Origin: Neisseria animaloris
GTDB taxonomy: Bacteria > Pseudomonadota > Gammaproteobacteria > Burkholderiales > Neisseriaceae
DNA length: 64,000 nucleotides
Direction: 5' to 3'
NCBI RefSeq assembly: GCF_900637855.1
Contig: NZ_LR134440.1
Location: forward strand, 2,170,001-2,234,000
Each line of letters starts with the position of its first letter. Position 1 is the first letter of the stretch. The notes beneath the pieces are model-generated. The model was not told where the DNA came from and did not search any database. It saw only the letters and a program-made list of their open reading frames with translations. Below are positions 33,050 through 42,680 of this stretch, piece after piece. A program made the position numbers and the translations under genes.

Positions 33050-33963
33050 AAAAAACCAAAGTCCACTTGATTTCGGGCTTTCTCGGCACAGGTAAAACGA
33101 CAGCGTTAAAAAGTTTGATGGAACAAAAAGACCCGGATGAAAAATGGGTCATTATCGTAAATGAATTTGGCGAAATCGGTATCGACGGTGCCGTGTTGAG
33201 CAACAACGGTATTCCCGTTGCCGAAATTGCAGGTGGCTGTTTGTGCTGCACCGCCGGCCCGCAACTGGGTGCTACCGTGCAGAAAATGTTGCGCGATGCC
33301 CAACCCGACCGCCTGATGATTGAAGCCAGCGGTTTGGCACATGCCGCCAGTGTGATTGACGAATTGAAAGTCAAGCCGCTCGAAGAACAGCTTGAAATCG
33401 CCGCTGTGTTTACAGTGGTTGATCCCCGCCAGTTTGTCGATCCCAACTACGCACAGCAAGCCTTGTATAAAGACCAGATCGGCGTGTGTGATGTGTTGGT
33501 GGCCAGCAAAACCGATTTGTGCACGCTCGAAGTATTGGCGGAATTCCGCGAAAAAGCCGCCAAGCTGTTCCCGCCCAAAGCTAAAGTAGTGGAAGTGGAT
33601 AACGCCCAAGTGGATATTGCATGGCTGGAAATTCCCGTGGTGGAAAAATCCCGCTACCGCTTGAAAGCTTTGCCCGACAATACCATGGGCTATCAATCGC
33701 AAGGTTTTACATTTCCGGCAGGTAAAGATTTTGACGGCGAACGCCTTACTAATTTTTTCAACGATCTGCCGAAATTTACCGAAGGTCTGGTGCGTGCCAA
33801 AGGCGTGTTTCAGGTAATGGGCACATGGGTATGGCTCAATTGGGTGGACGGCAAATGGGGCGCAAACCAAGTTTCATGGCGGCGGGACAGCCGTTTCGAG
33901 CTGATTGCCAAGGCCTTTGATGCGGATTTGATTGAGCAAAAACTCAAAGATGCTTTGGAATAA
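33040..33963 (+). CDS. COG0523 (CobW/ZigA-like) metal-chaperone GTPase
   Basis: 307 residues. Walker A GFLGTGKTT at the N-terminus, then the hallmark metal motif GGCLCC (CxCC), a Switch II-like EASGLAH, and NKxD-like ASKTD. The CobW_C domain is short. Translationally coupled to zur, which argues for a zinc role such as loading zinc-dependent enzymes under zinc limitation. Specific client proteins are unknown. Confidence 0.85.
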   Translation: MSLKKTKVHLISGFLGTGKTTALKSLMEQKDPDEKWVIIVNEFGEIGIDGAVLSNNGIPVAEIAGGCLCCTAGPQLGATVQKMLRDAQPDRLMIEASGLAHAASVIDELKVKPLEEQLEIAAVFTVVDPRQFVDPNYAQQALYKDQIGVCDVLVASKTDLCTLEVLAEFREKAAKLFPPKAKVVEVDNAQVDIAWLEIPVVEKSRYRLKALPDNTMGYQSQGFTFPAGKDFDGERLTNFFNDLPKFTEGLVRAKGVFQVMGTWVWLNWVDGKWGANQVSWRRDSRFELIAKAFDADLIEQKLKDALE

Positions 33964-33977
33964 ACCGATATTGAACG

Positions 33978-34033
33978 AGGCCGTCTGAAAAAATATACGT
34001 CAACAGATGAGATGAAATGTTTTCAGACGGCCT
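33978..34033. terminator. DUS inverted pair after the COG0523 gene
   Basis: GAGGCCGTCTGAAA and TTTTCAGACGGCC with a spacer of about 30 bp, then CTTTTT. Confidence 0.6.
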
Positions 34034-34053
34034 TTTTACAGGCGGCGAGAGTA

Positions 34054-34082
34054 TTGACAACCTTAAAGTATGGTTATTATAG
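34054..34082 (+). promoter_or_regulatory. Sigma-70 promoter for the yegP-like gene
   Basis: TTGACA at 34054-34059 and TTATAG at 34077-34082 with a 17-bp spacer (TATTAT is offset by two bases). Transcription would start about 65 bp before the ATG at 34157. Confidence 0.7.
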
Positions 34083-34156
34083 TGGTGCCGGAATATCTGT
34101 TTGGGTACGATTTTTGATGTTTTTTGCATACAGATTTTTTACTGGAGGAGTCAGTA

Positions 34157-34486
34157 ATGGCAACATTTGAACTGAAAAAAAGCGAAGGCGGCGAATTTCA
34201 TTTCAACTTCATTGGCGAAAACGATAAAACCATTCTGCGCAGCGAGCAATACGGCAGCAAGGCTTCGGCGCAAAACGGCATTGAGTCGGTACGTAACAAC
34301 GCAGGTAACGATGCCCGTTATGAGTTGAAAACCAGTAGTTCGGGCAAAGTTTATTTCAACTTGAAAGCCGCCAACGGCCAGATTGTCGGAACCAGTATGA
34401 TGTATGCCGGAGAAGCCGAACGCGAAGCAGCCATGGCACAAGTAAAAAATGAGGCGGCGCAAGCCGGGGTGGTAGAGGATTGGTAA
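34157..34486 (+). CDS. YegP family protein (two DUF1508 repeats)
   Basis: 109 residues with two similar halves: EFHFNFIGENDKTILRSEQY and KVYFNLKAANGQIVGTSMMY, each followed by a helix. This is the DUF1508/YegP fold; structures are known but function is not established. The start at 34157 has AGGAG upstream (34145-34149). Monocistronic, with its own promoter and strong terminator. Confidence 0.88.
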   Translation: MATFELKKSEGGEFHFNFIGENDKTILRSEQYGSKASAQNGIESVRNNAGNDARYELKTSSSGKVYFNLKAANGQIVGTSMMYAGEAEREAAMAQVKNEAAQAGVVEDW

Positions 34487-34510
34487 GATATTCGATGTAT
34501 TAATTTACAG

Positions 34511-34551
34511 TAAAACTCTTGAAATATTTTATGGTTTCAAGAGTTTTATTA
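34511..34551 (+). terminator. Intrinsic terminator after the yegP-like gene
   Basis: A perfect 14-bp stem TAAAACTCTTGAAA/TTTCAAGAGTTTTA with a 10-base loop. Confidence 0.85.
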
Positions 34552-34638
34552 TGCGTTTCAGGCTTAAACCCTATCGGAATGTCAATTACAGATGGGTTTC
34601 TGTATATTGCGGGCCGACTGCATCTTGATAAAGAATTT

Positions 34639-34671
34639 TAAGGCCGTCTGAAAATTTTTCAGACGGCCTTA
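34639..34671. terminator. DUS inverted pair after corC
   Basis: TAAGGCCGTCTGAAAA and TTTTCAGACGGCCTTA, nearly perfect palindrome, 37 bp from the corC stop. Confidence 0.65.
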
Positions 34672-34708
34672 ACCTATTTCTAAGAAACAGCAGATAAGAC
34701 GGAGCAGG

Positions 34709-35539
34709 TTACTCTTTCACGCGAATCGCCATCAGTGTATGCAGCCTGCGGTTGTCGGCGCGGGCAACGGTAAATTGTAGCGGGCCGATAACCACTTTTT
34801 CACCGCGCACGGGCAGGTGGCCGATTTCCTGAATCACCAAACCGCCGATGGTATCGACTTCTTCGTCACTGTAATCGGTGCCGAAATATTCGTTGATGTC
34901 TTCGATTTCGGTGATGGCGTTGATGCGGTAGCGTTCGGCGGAAACGGGAAAGATGTTGTCGGCGCTTTCGTCTTCGTCGAATTCGTCTTCGATGTCGCCG
35001 ATAATCTGCTCGATGATGTCTTCAAACGTTACCAAGCCGGAAATGCCACCGTATTCGTCAACCACGATGGCCATGTGGTTGCGCTGCTCGCGAAATTCTT
35101 TAAGCAGGGTATTGAGCGATTTGCCTTCGGGCACAAACACGGCGGGGCGCAGGATGGTTTGAAGGTTGAACTGCTCGGGGTTGAGTGCGTATTTGAGCAG
35201 GTCTTTGGCGTGGAGTATGCCGAGCACGTTGTCTTTGTCTTCGCCGATAACGGGAAAGCGCGAGCGGGCGGTTTCGATGATGTAGGGGATGATGCGTTCC
35301 ATGCTTTCATCGGCTTTGATCACGTCCATCTGGCTGCGGGTGATCATAGCATCGCGCACTTCGAGTTCGGCGAAATCGAGCACTTTTTCCAAGCGCAGCA
35401 GGGTTTCGCTGTCGAACACTTCTTGCTCGTGTGCCTGACGCAGCAGGTTTATCACGTCTTCAGCGGAATCGGGAGCGTCGCCCGAAATGCGGGCTACGAG
35501 GCGTTCAAAAAAAGAGGGCTTCGACTGGCTGTCGTCCAT
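34709..35539 (-). CDS. corC: CorC/YbeX family CBS-domain protein
   Basis: 276 residues without membrane helices. Two CBS domains (about 65-185: MITRSQMDVI, HMAIVVDEYGGISGLVTFEDIIE) and a C-terminal CorC_HlyC transporter-associated domain. Linked to magnesium and cobalt efflux, and through YbeY neighbours to ribosome homeostasis. Only 6 bp after ybeY, so co-transcribed. Confidence 0.9.
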   Translation of the reverse strand: MDDSQSKPSFFERLVARISGDAPDSAEDVINLLRQAHEQEVFDSETLLRLEKVLDFAELEVRDAMITRSQMDVIKADESMERIIPYIIETARSRFPVIGEDKDNVLGILHAKDLLKYALNPEQFNLQTILRPAVFVPEGKSLNTLLKEFREQRNHMAIVVDEYGGISGLVTFEDIIEQIIGDIEDEFDEDESADNIFPVSAERYRINAITEIEDINEYFGTDYSDEEVDTIGGLVIQEIGHLPVRGEKVVIGPLQFTVARADNRRLHTLMAIRVKE

Positions 35540-35545
35540 TTCTGA

Positions 35546-36055
35546 TTAATCCTGTCGGTAAGGGTTGGGGTATCCTAACTGATTCAGCAGGCGGGTTTCA
35601 AGTGTTTCCATGATTTCGGCTTCGTTATCTTCGATGTGGTCGTAGCCCATCAGGTGCAGCGTGCCGTGTATGGTGAGGTGGGCGAAGTGTTGTGCGGGCA
35701 TTTTGCCTTGTTCGGCGGCTTCTTTCAGCACCACTTGCGGGCAGATGATCAAATCGCCGTAGAGGCCGTCTGAAAGTTGGTCGGGCATGATTTCGCCTTC
35801 GTTGAGGGCGAAACTCAATACGTTGGTGGCGTAGTCTTTGCCGCGGTAATCGCGGTTGTAGGCGCGGGCGGGTTCTTCGTCGAGCAATATGATGCTGATG
35901 TCGGCGCGGCGGTATTCGTTTTTGAGCGCGTGCCATGCCCAGCGGTAGAAATCTTGTTCGGACGGCAGGCCGGAAAGGCTGCTTTGGTTGTCGAAATGCA
36001 GGGTAAAACGCTGTTGTTGCAGCTTGATAAAAGGGAATGTTTTGGCGCGTTTCAT
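35546..36055 (-). CDS. ybeY: Endoribonuclease YbeY (rRNA maturation)
   Basis: 169 residues with the zinc motif HLTIHGTLHLMGYDH (HX3HX5H). Acts in 16S 3' end maturation and ribosome quality control. The operon order ybeY-corC is conserved, but phoH (ybeZ), usually just upstream, lies 25 kb away. A DUS falls inside the gene near 35762. Confidence 0.94.
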   Translation of the reverse strand: MKRAKTFPFIKLQQQRFTLHFDNQSSLSGLPSEQDFYRWAWHALKNEYRRADISIILLDEEPARAYNRDYRGKDYATNVLSFALNEGEIMPDQLSDGLYGDLIICPQVVLKEAAEQGKMPAQHFAHLTIHGTLHLMGYDHIEDNEAEIMETLETRLLNQLGYPNPYRQD

Positions 36056-36158
36056 AAATCGTTGTGGGAATGTGGTTCAGGCTGAAATATAGCATAAGGC
36101 CGTCTGAAAAACATGATAGACTTGCGCGGTTAGTATGATGTAGCGCGAATATATTTTT

Positions 36159-37097
36159 ATGACTCCGAAAAAACTTGTAATCGCCAGCCGCGAAAGTGCG
36201 CTGGCCATGTGGCAGGCCGAGCATATTCAAGGCCGTCTGAAACAGCTTTATCCCAAATGCGATGTGAGCATTTTGGGCATGACTACGCGCGGCGACCAGA
36301 TTCTCGATAAAACGCTCTCGAAAATCGGCGGCAAGGGTTTGTTTATCAAAGAGTTGGAGCAAGCCCTGCAAGAAGGCCGCGCTGATTTGGCGGTGCATTC
36401 GATTAAAGACGTGCCGATGGTGCTGCCAGAAGGGTTTGCGTTGGCGGCAATCGGCGAGCGCGCCAACCCGTTTGATGCGTTTGTGTCCAATCGATATACG
36501 CGTTTGGAAGAGCTGCCCGAAGGGGCGGTGGTGGGCACGTCGAGCCTGCGTCGCGAAGCGCAGTTGCGTGCCCGCTATCCGCATTTGAACATTAAGCCGT
36601 TGCGCGGCAATGTGCAAACCCGTTTGGCCAAGCTGGATAACGGCGATTACGATGCCATTATCCTTGCCGCCGCCGGTTTGCAGCGTTTGGGGCTGGACGG
36701 GCGTATCCGCCTGATTATGTCGCCGTTCGACAGCCTGCCTGCCGCGGGGCAGGGTGCATTAGGTATCGAAATTGCCGCCAACCGCTATGATTTGCTGGAA
36801 GTGTTGAACCCGCTGAACCACGCCGTTACCAATGCCTGCGTAACCGCCGAACGTGCGCTTGCCCGTGCGTTGGACGGCAGTTGCCAAGTGCCGTTGGCGG
36901 CTTATTGCACAGAAGAAAACGGCCTTCTGACCTTGCGCGGTTTGGTCGGCCACCCCGACGGTTCGGTGATTTTGCAGGCCGATGCCCAAGCGCCCGTGGC
37001 CTATGCTGACGCGCTCGGCCGTGCCGTTGCCAAAAAGCTGGCGGACGACGGTGCGGTAGAATTGATTCAGGCGATTTTGAGCGAACAAACTGCCTAA
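36159..37097 (+). CDS. hemC: Porphobilinogen deaminase (hydroxymethylbilane synthase)
   Basis: 312 residues. The dipyrromethane cofactor cysteine is in [12 protein letters not shown], and the substrate-binding arginines lie in [13 protein letters not shown] and RGNVQTRL. Divergent from ybeY, with a DUS about 50 bp upstream. hemD is not next to it. Confidence 0.96.
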   Translation: MTPKKLVIASRESALAMWQAEHIQGRLKQLYPKCDVSILGMTTRGDQILDKTLSKIGGKGLFIKELEQALQEGRADLAVHSIKDVPMVLPEGFALAAIGERANPFDAFVSNRYTRLEELPEGAVVGTSSLRREAQLRARYPHLNIKPLRGNVQTRLAKLDNGDYDAIILAAAGLQRLGLDGRIRLIMSPFDSLPAAGQGALGIEIAANRYDLLEVLNPLNHAVTNACVTAERALARALDGSCQVPLAAYCTEENGLLTLRGLVGHPDGSVILQADAQAPVAYADALGRAVAKKLADDGAVELIQAILSEQTA

Positions 37098-37174
37098 ACG
37101 CGAATCCAATAAACGGCACCGCACCATTTGCCCTGCCGGTTGGCATGCGGATGCTGTTTTCAAAACTGAAACCC

Positions 37175-37220
37175 GAGGCCGTCTGAACATTCTTCTGCCG
37201 ACATTCTTTTCAGACGGCCT
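37175..37220. terminator. DUS inverted pair after hemC
   Basis: GAGGCCGTCTGAA and TTCAGACGGCCT with a spacer of about 20 bp, 78 bp after the hemC stop. Confidence 0.6.
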
Positions 37221-37321
37221 GAGAGTTTGTTTAAAGTTTTTTTGTGAAGCGGTTTTTGTCTCGAAAACATTGCCGCAACAGAGACTTTGAATAAGCTCAA
37301 AAGGGACAAGGAATACCTGCC

Positions 37322-38278
37322 ATGACGCACGACCATCACCATGCCCACAGCCACACGGCCAATAAAAAAGTATTGGCGGTATCGTTTGCCGTTATCACGT
37401 CTTTTATGGTGGTGGAAGCAGTCGGCGGCTGGCTCACCAACTCGCTGGCGTTGTTGTCGGACGCAGGACATATGTTCAGCGACGCTTTCTCGCTCGGCAT
37501 CGCCCTACTGGCGTTCAAACTGAGTGAAAAAGCCACCACTTTCGACAAAACGTTCGGCTATAAACGCTTTGAAATTTTAACGGCCGCGTTTAACGGCATC
37601 ACGCTGATAGTGATTGCCGCGATGATTTTTTACGAAGCCGTCGAACGCTTCCGCCATCCGCCCGAAATCGCCACCGTCGGCATGCTGGTGATCAGCGTGA
37701 TCGGGCTGCAGGTCAATCTGTTTGTCGCATGGTATATGCTGCGCGGCAGCGACACCGAAGGCAATATCAACATGCGCGGAGCTTATCTGCATGTGTTGAG
37801 CGATTTGTTCGGCTCGTTCGGCGCGATAGCCGCCGCCGTGCTGATGATGGCGTTCGGCTGGAAATGGGCCGACCCGCTCGCCAGCATTTTGGTGGCTGCT
37901 TTGGTCGGCCGCAGCGGTTGGCAGGTGTTCCGCAAAACCCTGCACATTTTAATGGAAGGCACGCCCGATAATGTCGATGTCGGGTTATTGCTTGAAACCA
38001 TCCGCGAAACCGAAGGCGTGCAATCGGTGCATGACCTGCATGTGTGGATGATTACCAGCAACATCAATGCCTTATCTTGCCATGTGGTTGTGGACGGCGA
38101 TTTGAGCGTGGTCGAGGCCGAGCAAATCGTTTACCGCATCGAGCATGCGCTCGCCCATCAAAATATCCAGCATACCACCGTGCAGATCGAAAGCAGCCGG
38201 CATCCGCACGAAGACAGCGTATTGTGTTCGATTCATCCGCATGGGCATGAAATGCACGGTCATCATCATTCACATTAA
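37322..38278 (+). CDS. czcD: Cation diffusion facilitator (CzcD/ZitB-type zinc exporter)
   Basis: 318 residues. His-rich N-terminus (HDHHHAHSH) and C-terminus (HGHEMHGHHHSH) flank six membrane helices; the transport-site motif LLSDAGHMFSD (HxxxD-type) is in helix II. A cytoplasmic C-terminal domain follows (about 215-300). Zinc export is most likely, with cadmium or cobalt possible. Confidence 0.88.
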   Translation: MTHDHHHAHSHTANKKVLAVSFAVITSFMVVEAVGGWLTNSLALLSDAGHMFSDAFSLGIALLAFKLSEKATTFDKTFGYKRFEILTAAFNGITLIVIAAMIFYEAVERFRHPPEIATVGMLVISVIGLQVNLFVAWYMLRGSDTEGNINMRGAYLHVLSDLFGSFGAIAAAVLMMAFGWKWADPLASILVAALVGRSGWQVFRKTLHILMEGTPDNVDVGLLLETIRETEGVQSVHDLHVWMITSNINALSCHVVVDGDLSVVEAEQIVYRIEHALAHQNIQHTTVQIESSRHPHEDSVLCSIHPHGHEMHGHHHSH

Positions 38279-38290
38279 TCTGCTAAAATT

Positions 38291-38331
38291 AAGGCCGTCT
38301 GAAACCTGCTTAACGTCTTTTCAGACGGCCT
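38291..38331. terminator. DUS inverted pair after czcD
   Basis: AAGGCCGTCTGAAA and TTTTCAGACGGCCT, 12 bp after the stop. Confidence 0.6.
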
Positions 38332-38373
38332 CAACGCATAGAAAACCGTTACCCATCATCATTAAGGACTCCC

Positions 38374-39021
38374 ATGACCGAAGCCGTATTGTTCGACTTG
38401 GACGGCACCCTCGCCGACACCGCACTCGATTTGGGCGGCGCACTCAACACCTTGCTGCGCCGCCACAATTTACCCGAAAAAAGCATGGCAGAAATCCGCC
38501 CCGTCGCCAGCCACGGCGCAAGCGGCCTGATTCTGATGGGCGCAGGCATCAGCAAAGACCATCCCGAACATTCCCGCTGGCGGCAGGAATATCTGGCCGA
38601 ATACGAACGCTGCTTCGACCATGAAACCGTGTTGTTCGACGGTATCGACCGATTGATTGCCGAACTCGACAAGCGCGGCATCAAATGGGGCATCATCACC
38701 AACAAGCCGCACACCTTCACACACCGCCTCGTGCCTAAACTCGGCTTCAGCATCCCGCCGGCCGTGGTTGTCAGCGGCGATACCTGCGGCGAAGCCAAAC
38801 CCGGCACCAAGCCCATGTTTTACGCCTGCGAACAAATCGGCGTAAAACCCGAAAACTGTATCTATGTAGGCGATGCCGAGCGCGACATGCAGGCAGGCAG
38901 AAACGCCGGCATGAAAACCGTATTGGCCGACTGGGGCTATATCGCCGCCGAAGATCAAACCGGAGAATGGCCGCATGATGCACGTATTGATACGCCGCTG
39001 GAATTGTTGGGCTGTCTTTGA
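38374..39021 (+). CDS. gph: Phosphoglycolate phosphatase (HAD family)
   Basis: 215 residues. HAD motif [12 protein letters not shown], motif II IITNKP, motif III lysine in GEAKPGTKP, motif [10 protein letters not shown]. Removes 2-phosphoglycolate from DNA repair. Close HAD paralogues act on other sugars, so substrate is by family. Confidence 0.86.
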   Translation: MTEAVLFDLDGTLADTALDLGGALNTLLRRHNLPEKSMAEIRPVASHGASGLILMGAGISKDHPEHSRWRQEYLAEYERCFDHETVLFDGIDRLIAELDKRGIKWGIITNKPHTFTHRLVPKLGFSIPPAVVVSGDTCGEAKPGTKPMFYACEQIGVKPENCIYVGDAERDMQAGRNAGMKTVLADWGYIAAEDQTGEWPHDARIDTPLELLGCL

Positions 39022-39036
39022 GACAAAGCATTCGAC

Positions 39037-39070
39037 AAGGCCGTCTGAAACCAATTTTTCAGACGGCCTT
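39037..39070. terminator. DUS inverted pair after gph
   Basis: AAGGCCGTCTGAAA and TTTTTCAGACGGCCTT, directly after the gph stop. Confidence 0.65.
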
Positions 39071-39185
39071 GTTTAGAAAAACAGTTAGTTTTAACGGCTG
39101 TTTCCATCTCTTGCTAAAGAGCGTAAGATTAACATTTCGAGTGATTAATCGTTTTCTCCCGTTTCCACCACAGAAAGGTATCATC

Positions 39186-40379
39186 ATGTTTTTCGATAAA
39201 ATCGAAGCTGCACCGGCCGACCCGATTTTAGGCTTGGGTGAAGCATTTAAAGCCGAAACCCGTGGGAATAAAGTCAATCTGGGTATCGGCGTTTACAAGG
39301 ATGCAAAAGGCCAAACCCCGATTATGAAAGCCGTGAAAGAGGCTGAAAAACGCCTGCTGGAAACTGAAAACACCAAAAACTATTTAACCATCGACGGTGT
39401 GGCTGAATACAACGCCCAAACGCAAAAGCTGCTGCTCGGTACGGACAGCGAAATCATTGCCTCCAAACGTGCGAAAACCGCGCAGAGTTTGGGCGGCACG
39501 GGCGCGTTGCGTGTGGCCGCCGAGTTTGTCAAACGCCAAACCAACGCCAAAAACGTATGGATTTCCTCCCCCACTTGGCCGAACCACAACGCTATTTTCA
39601 AAGCTGTGGACATCAATATCCGCGATTACCGTTATTACGATAAAACCACGCACGGTTTGGATTGGGACGGTTTGATTGCAGATTTGAGCCAAGCAGAAGA
39701 AGGCGACGTGGTGTTGCTGCATGGCTGCTGCCACAATCCTACCGGTATCGACCCCACCCCAGAACAGTGGGAAACTTTGGCGAAAATGTCCGCCGAAAAA
39801 GGCTGGCTGCCCTTGTTTGACTTTGCTTATCAAGGCTTTGCCAATGGTTTGGAAGAAGATGCTTACGGTTTGCGTGCCTTTGCCGAGCTGAATAAAGAAT
39901 TGTTGGTGGCCAGCTCATATTCTAAAAACTTCGGTATGTATAACGAGCGCGTGGGGGCGTTTACCGTGGTAGCGGCCGACGAAGAAACTGCCAACCGTGC
40001 TTTCAGCCAAGTAAAAACCATTATCCGCACGTTGTATTCCAACCCCGCTTCTCACGGCGGTTCGACTGTTGCTTTGGTGTTGAAAGATGAGGCATTAAAA
40101 GCGCAATGGATTGCCGAGTTGGACGAAATGCGCGCTCGTATCAAAGAGATGCGTCAGAAATTTGTAGAGTTGCTGAAAGGATATGGCGCGCAACAGGATT
40201 TCAGCTTTATCGTGAAACAAAACGGTATGTTCTCGTTTTCAGGTTTAAGCCCAGAACAGGTTGACCGCCTGAAAGACGAATTTGCCATCTATGCGGTGCG
40301 TTCCGGCCGCATTAATGTGGCGGGCATTACGGAAGACAATATCCGTTACTTATGCGAAAGCATCGTGAAAGTGCTGTAA
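39186..40379 (+). CDS. aspC: Aspartate aminotransferase
   Basis: 397 residues, class I-alpha PLP enzyme close to E. coli AspC ([13 protein letters not shown] at the start). The PLP lysine is in [15 protein letters not shown], and [13 protein letters not shown] is conserved. Interconverts aspartate and oxaloacetate. The ATG at 39186 is used; the frame extends to 39018 through DUS sequence. A second, TyrB-like paralogue lies at 43264. Confidence 0.93.
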   Translation: MFFDKIEAAPADPILGLGEAFKAETRGNKVNLGIGVYKDAKGQTPIMKAVKEAEKRLLETENTKNYLTIDGVAEYNAQTQKLLLGTDSEIIASKRAKTAQSLGGTGALRVAAEFVKRQTNAKNVWISSPTWPNHNAIFKAVDINIRDYRYYDKTTHGLDWDGLIADLSQAEEGDVVLLHGCCHNPTGIDPTPEQWETLAKMSAEKGWLPLFDFAYQGFANGLEEDAYGLRAFAELNKELLVASSYSKNFGMYNERVGAFTVVAADEETANRAFSQVKTIIRTLYSNPASHGGSTVALVLKDEALKAQWIAELDEMRARIKEMRQKFVELLKGYGAQQDFSFIVKQNGMFSFSGLSPEQVDRLKDEFAIYAVRSGRINVAGITEDNIRYLCESIVKVL

Positions 40380-40398
40380 CCGTTTTTAATCTCCGGAG

Positions 40399-40452
40399 GC
40401 AGCCTGAAAACGAACTTTGCGAGTTTCGCTAAAATCTTTTTCAGACGGTCTT
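40399..40452 (+). repeat. Extended DUS repeat, copy 2
   Basis: A degenerate left DUS (GCAGCCTGAA) is followed by AACGAACTTTGCGAGTTTCG, CTAAAATC and a right DUS (TTTTTCAGACGGTC). The internal core is better preserved than the DUS ends. Confidence 0.7.
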
Positions 40453-40497
40453 TTGTGTTTTAAACAGTTTCAAATCTTTATCGGACATGTTGTCTGT

Positions 40498-40530
40498 AAA
40501 AAAAGCCTGATCGGATGATCAGGCTTTTTC
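40498..40530. terminator. Bidirectional intrinsic terminator
   Basis: AAAAAAA, GCCTGATC, GGAT, GATCAGGC, TTTTT: 8-bp stem with A and T runs on both sides, between convergent aspC and the lipoprotein gene. Confidence 0.9.
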
Positions 40531-40560
40531 CAATAGCGGTGTTTTAGCACAATTGCCGTA

Positions 40561-41337
40561 TTACTGTTTGGCAAAATATTTGTCGTAGATTTTGTCGTAT
40601 TCGCCGCTTTCGCGTACTTTTTTCAGTGCTTCATTCAACATGGTTTGGGTAGCGGTATCGCCTTTGCGGACAGCCAGGCCGTAGTGTTCGACTTCAAAAT
40701 CGGGCACGGCTACCATGCTGAAACCTTTGTTACTGTTGTTTTTGATATAGTTGCCGATTACCGCGCTGTCGCTGATTACTGCATCAAGGCCGCCGTTTTC
40801 CAGCTCTTTTACTACCAGCGGGAGGGTTTCGTAGCGGGCGATTTTCGAGTTGTTGTTACCTAGAATCTTGGAAGCGGCAAAATCACCGGTTTGGCCGGTT
40901 ACCACGCCGACTTTCTTCACTTGTTTCAAGTCTTCCACCGAGTTGATGTCTTTGCCTTTGGGCACCAGAATCACTTGGGTAATTTCAAAATAAGGCTCCG
41001 AAAAATCCATGGTTTGCTTGCGTTCGTCGGTAATGGTAACGGCGGAAGCCAGAATATCGGCATCGCCGTTGGAGAGGCCGGGAAAGAGGCTGTCCCACGG
41101 CTGGTGTTTGTATTCCACTTTGAAATTGCCGGCTTTAGCCAGAGCGTTTACGAGATCGACATCGAAGCCTTCGATATTGTTGGCGGAATCCATTGATTCA
41201 AAAGGTGCAAACTCGGCATTCATGGCAACGCGGTACACTTTGTCGGTATTGGCAGCGGTTTCGCCTTTACCGCCACAGGCGCTCAGAGTGAAGGCAGAGC
41301 AGGCAGCAGCAACGGTTATCCATTTTTTTATATTCAT
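40561..41337 (-). CDS. Amino-acid ABC transporter substrate-binding lipoprotein
   Basis: 258 residues. The signal peptide ends in lipobox LSAC followed by GG, so it is lipid-anchored at the membrane. The mature part is a type II periplasmic binding fold (SBP_bac_3: FAPFESM, GFDVDLVNAL, DRIL-like DILASAVTITDER). A polar or basic amino acid is the likely ligand, not resolvable here. No permease or ATPase gene is next to it. The ATG at 41337 is used. Confidence 0.85.
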   Translation of the reverse strand: MNIKKWITVAAACSAFTLSACGGKGETAANTDKVYRVAMNAEFAPFESMDSANNIEGFDVDLVNALAKAGNFKVEYKHQPWDSLFPGLSNGDADILASAVTITDERKQTMDFSEPYFEITQVILVPKGKDINSVEDLKQVKKVGVVTGQTGDFAASKILGNNNSKIARYETLPLVVKELENGGLDAVISDSAVIGNYIKNNSNKGFSMVAVPDFEVEHYGLAVRKGDTATQTMLNEALKKVRESGEYDKIYDKYFAKQ

Positions 41338-41417
41338 TTTGATTGTTCCTGGAAGAGAAGGAGAGACCCATTCTAGCATGACTTAACACAAACACACATT
41401 TTTCTTCCGAACGGCCG

Positions 41418-41669
41418 TTAGCGTTCTTTTTCTCGGAAAAATGCGTAGGTTACGTCGTGGAAAAGATCAGTGTGCGGGCTGTCTTCGTAGGTCAGCTCCG
41501 CCAGCGCATCTTCAAAAGCCAGTTGCACCGACTCGACAACTTCTTCGGCAAGGTCGGCAGGCAGGGCGCGGATCATACCTTTAAAGGCCGTTGCGAGCAC
41601 ATGGTTCTGCATACGCAGCACATCGTTGGCTTCTTCAAGATAATCCAGACGTTGTTCGATGCTGTTCAT
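41418..41669 (-). CDS. Small unrecognised acidic protein
   Basis: 83 residues (MNSIEQRLDYLEEAND..). Heptad-like N-terminal helix followed by an acidic helical stretch (PADLAEEVVESVQLAFEDAL), no signal peptide or cysteine. AAGGA-type Shine-Dalgarno precedes the ATG. It lies 80 bp upstream of the binding-protein gene on the same strand and may be co-transcribed. Function unknown; I do not recognise the family. Confidence 0.7.
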   Translation of the reverse strand: MNSIEQRLDYLEEANDVLRMQNHVLATAFKGMIRALPADLAEEVVESVQLAFEDALAELTYEDSPHTDLFHDVTYAFFREKER

Positions 41670-41787
41670 TATTTTTTCCTTAATAATCTGTTAGAATAAA
41701 AACATTATATAGCAGATTCGGCTCACGATAGCGGTGTAAGCGGCCCCTTGGTGCCAACCGTAATTTAAAACTATCGAAAGCAGAAAC

Positions 41788-41809
41788 AGGCGGCGGGAGA
41801 AAGCCGCCT
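41788..41809. repeat. Small inverted repeat upstream of the 260-residue gene
   Basis: AGGCGGC and GCCGCCT around an 8-base loop, directly followed by TATTTGACA. It may be a regulatory hairpin or operator. Confidence 0.35.
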
Positions 41810-41838
41810 ATTTGACATACTGAAACGAGAGCAATCAT

Positions 41839-42621
41839 ATGAATACCAAACGCCCGACCTCAGGAAACATTACAGACAGCCAAACCGCTCAAGATGAATT
41901 TGATTGGGAACGTGGTTTGGAACGGCTTCGTGAAAAGAGGCAGCAGGGGCAGCCTAATACCGCGTTTGTACAGCCTGTCCGCCAAACGCAGGCGCAGCCT
42001 GCCGAAGTGCAGCTGCCAGCCGGAGAAGCGGAGAAGGTGCTGCGGGAATATCTCAAACAATGGCAGAAAGAGCATAACGACCCGCTTTCAGACACCATCA
42101 CGGCGGAAACCGACACTACGGTTTTGTTGCAGGAAGACTGGTTGGCCGCACAAACGGCATTGCAAACTGCCGTGAGCGACGACAAAGTGCAGCGTACCCG
42201 CAATGTGTGGTTGAACCCGAAGCGCCAAACCGTTGAATTCGTCGACCCGCGCCCTGCGACGGAGCAGCAAGAGAAGTATGCGGATGAAGCGGCGGAAGAG
42301 GCTGTTGCAACGGTTGATCCCGAAGAATGGCTGCCGGTTACAGTGAAAGTGCTCGAGCCGCAGGTCAACCCGCACCAACCGGTAATGTGCCTGTCGGAGC
42401 AGGAACTACTGGAACGCTTGAGTCGCCGCTTACGCCCGCATCTAACCGATGCTATCGCAGGTATGGTGCGGGTGGCCGTGCAGAAACAGACGGCTACGCT
42501 TACTTATCAACTGCAACAAGTATTAAGTGAGCAGGCTCCTGCTTTGGTGGACGAGATTCTCGAATATAATTTGAAAGCGGCGATGTCTGAAATCAAATAC
42601 AGCCTGAAATACAAGCGTTGA
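41839..42621 (+). CDS. Uncharacterised Gln/Glu-rich protein
   Basis: 260 residues, no signal peptide or membrane segment. Hydrophilic, rich in Q, E, A and T, with predicted disorder in about 1-60. A C-terminal helical block (CLSEQELLERLSRRLRPHL...) carries more conserved-looking character. Three divergent domains cannot be assigned. It is followed by an intrinsic terminator and a DUF3465 gene. Codon use looks like its neighbours, so recent transfer is not suggested. Function unknown. Confidence 0.7.
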   Translation: MNTKRPTSGNITDSQTAQDEFDWERGLERLREKRQQGQPNTAFVQPVRQTQAQPAEVQLPAGEAEKVLREYLKQWQKEHNDPLSDTITAETDTTVLLQEDWLAAQTALQTAVSDDKVQRTRNVWLNPKRQTVEFVDPRPATEQQEKYADEAAEEAVATVDPEEWLPVTVKVLEPQVNPHQPVMCLSEQELLERLSRRLRPHLTDAIAGMVRVAVQKQTATLTYQLQQVLSEQAPALVDEILEYNLKAAMSEIKYSLKYKR

Positions 42622-42631
42622 AAAAAATATG

Positions 42632-42660
42632 GCCGGATAAGTGATTATCCGGCTTTGTTT
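42632..42660 (+). terminator. Intrinsic terminator after the 260-residue gene
   Basis: GCCGGATAA-GTGA-TTATCCGGC followed by TTTGTTTT. Confidence 0.85.
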
Positions 42661-42680
42661 TAAAACAGTATGGAATAAAC

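Noticed and set aside
35625..36617. 330-residue minus-strand frame over ybeY and hemC
   Set aside because: Conflicts with two clear enzymes and crosses their divergent promoter region.
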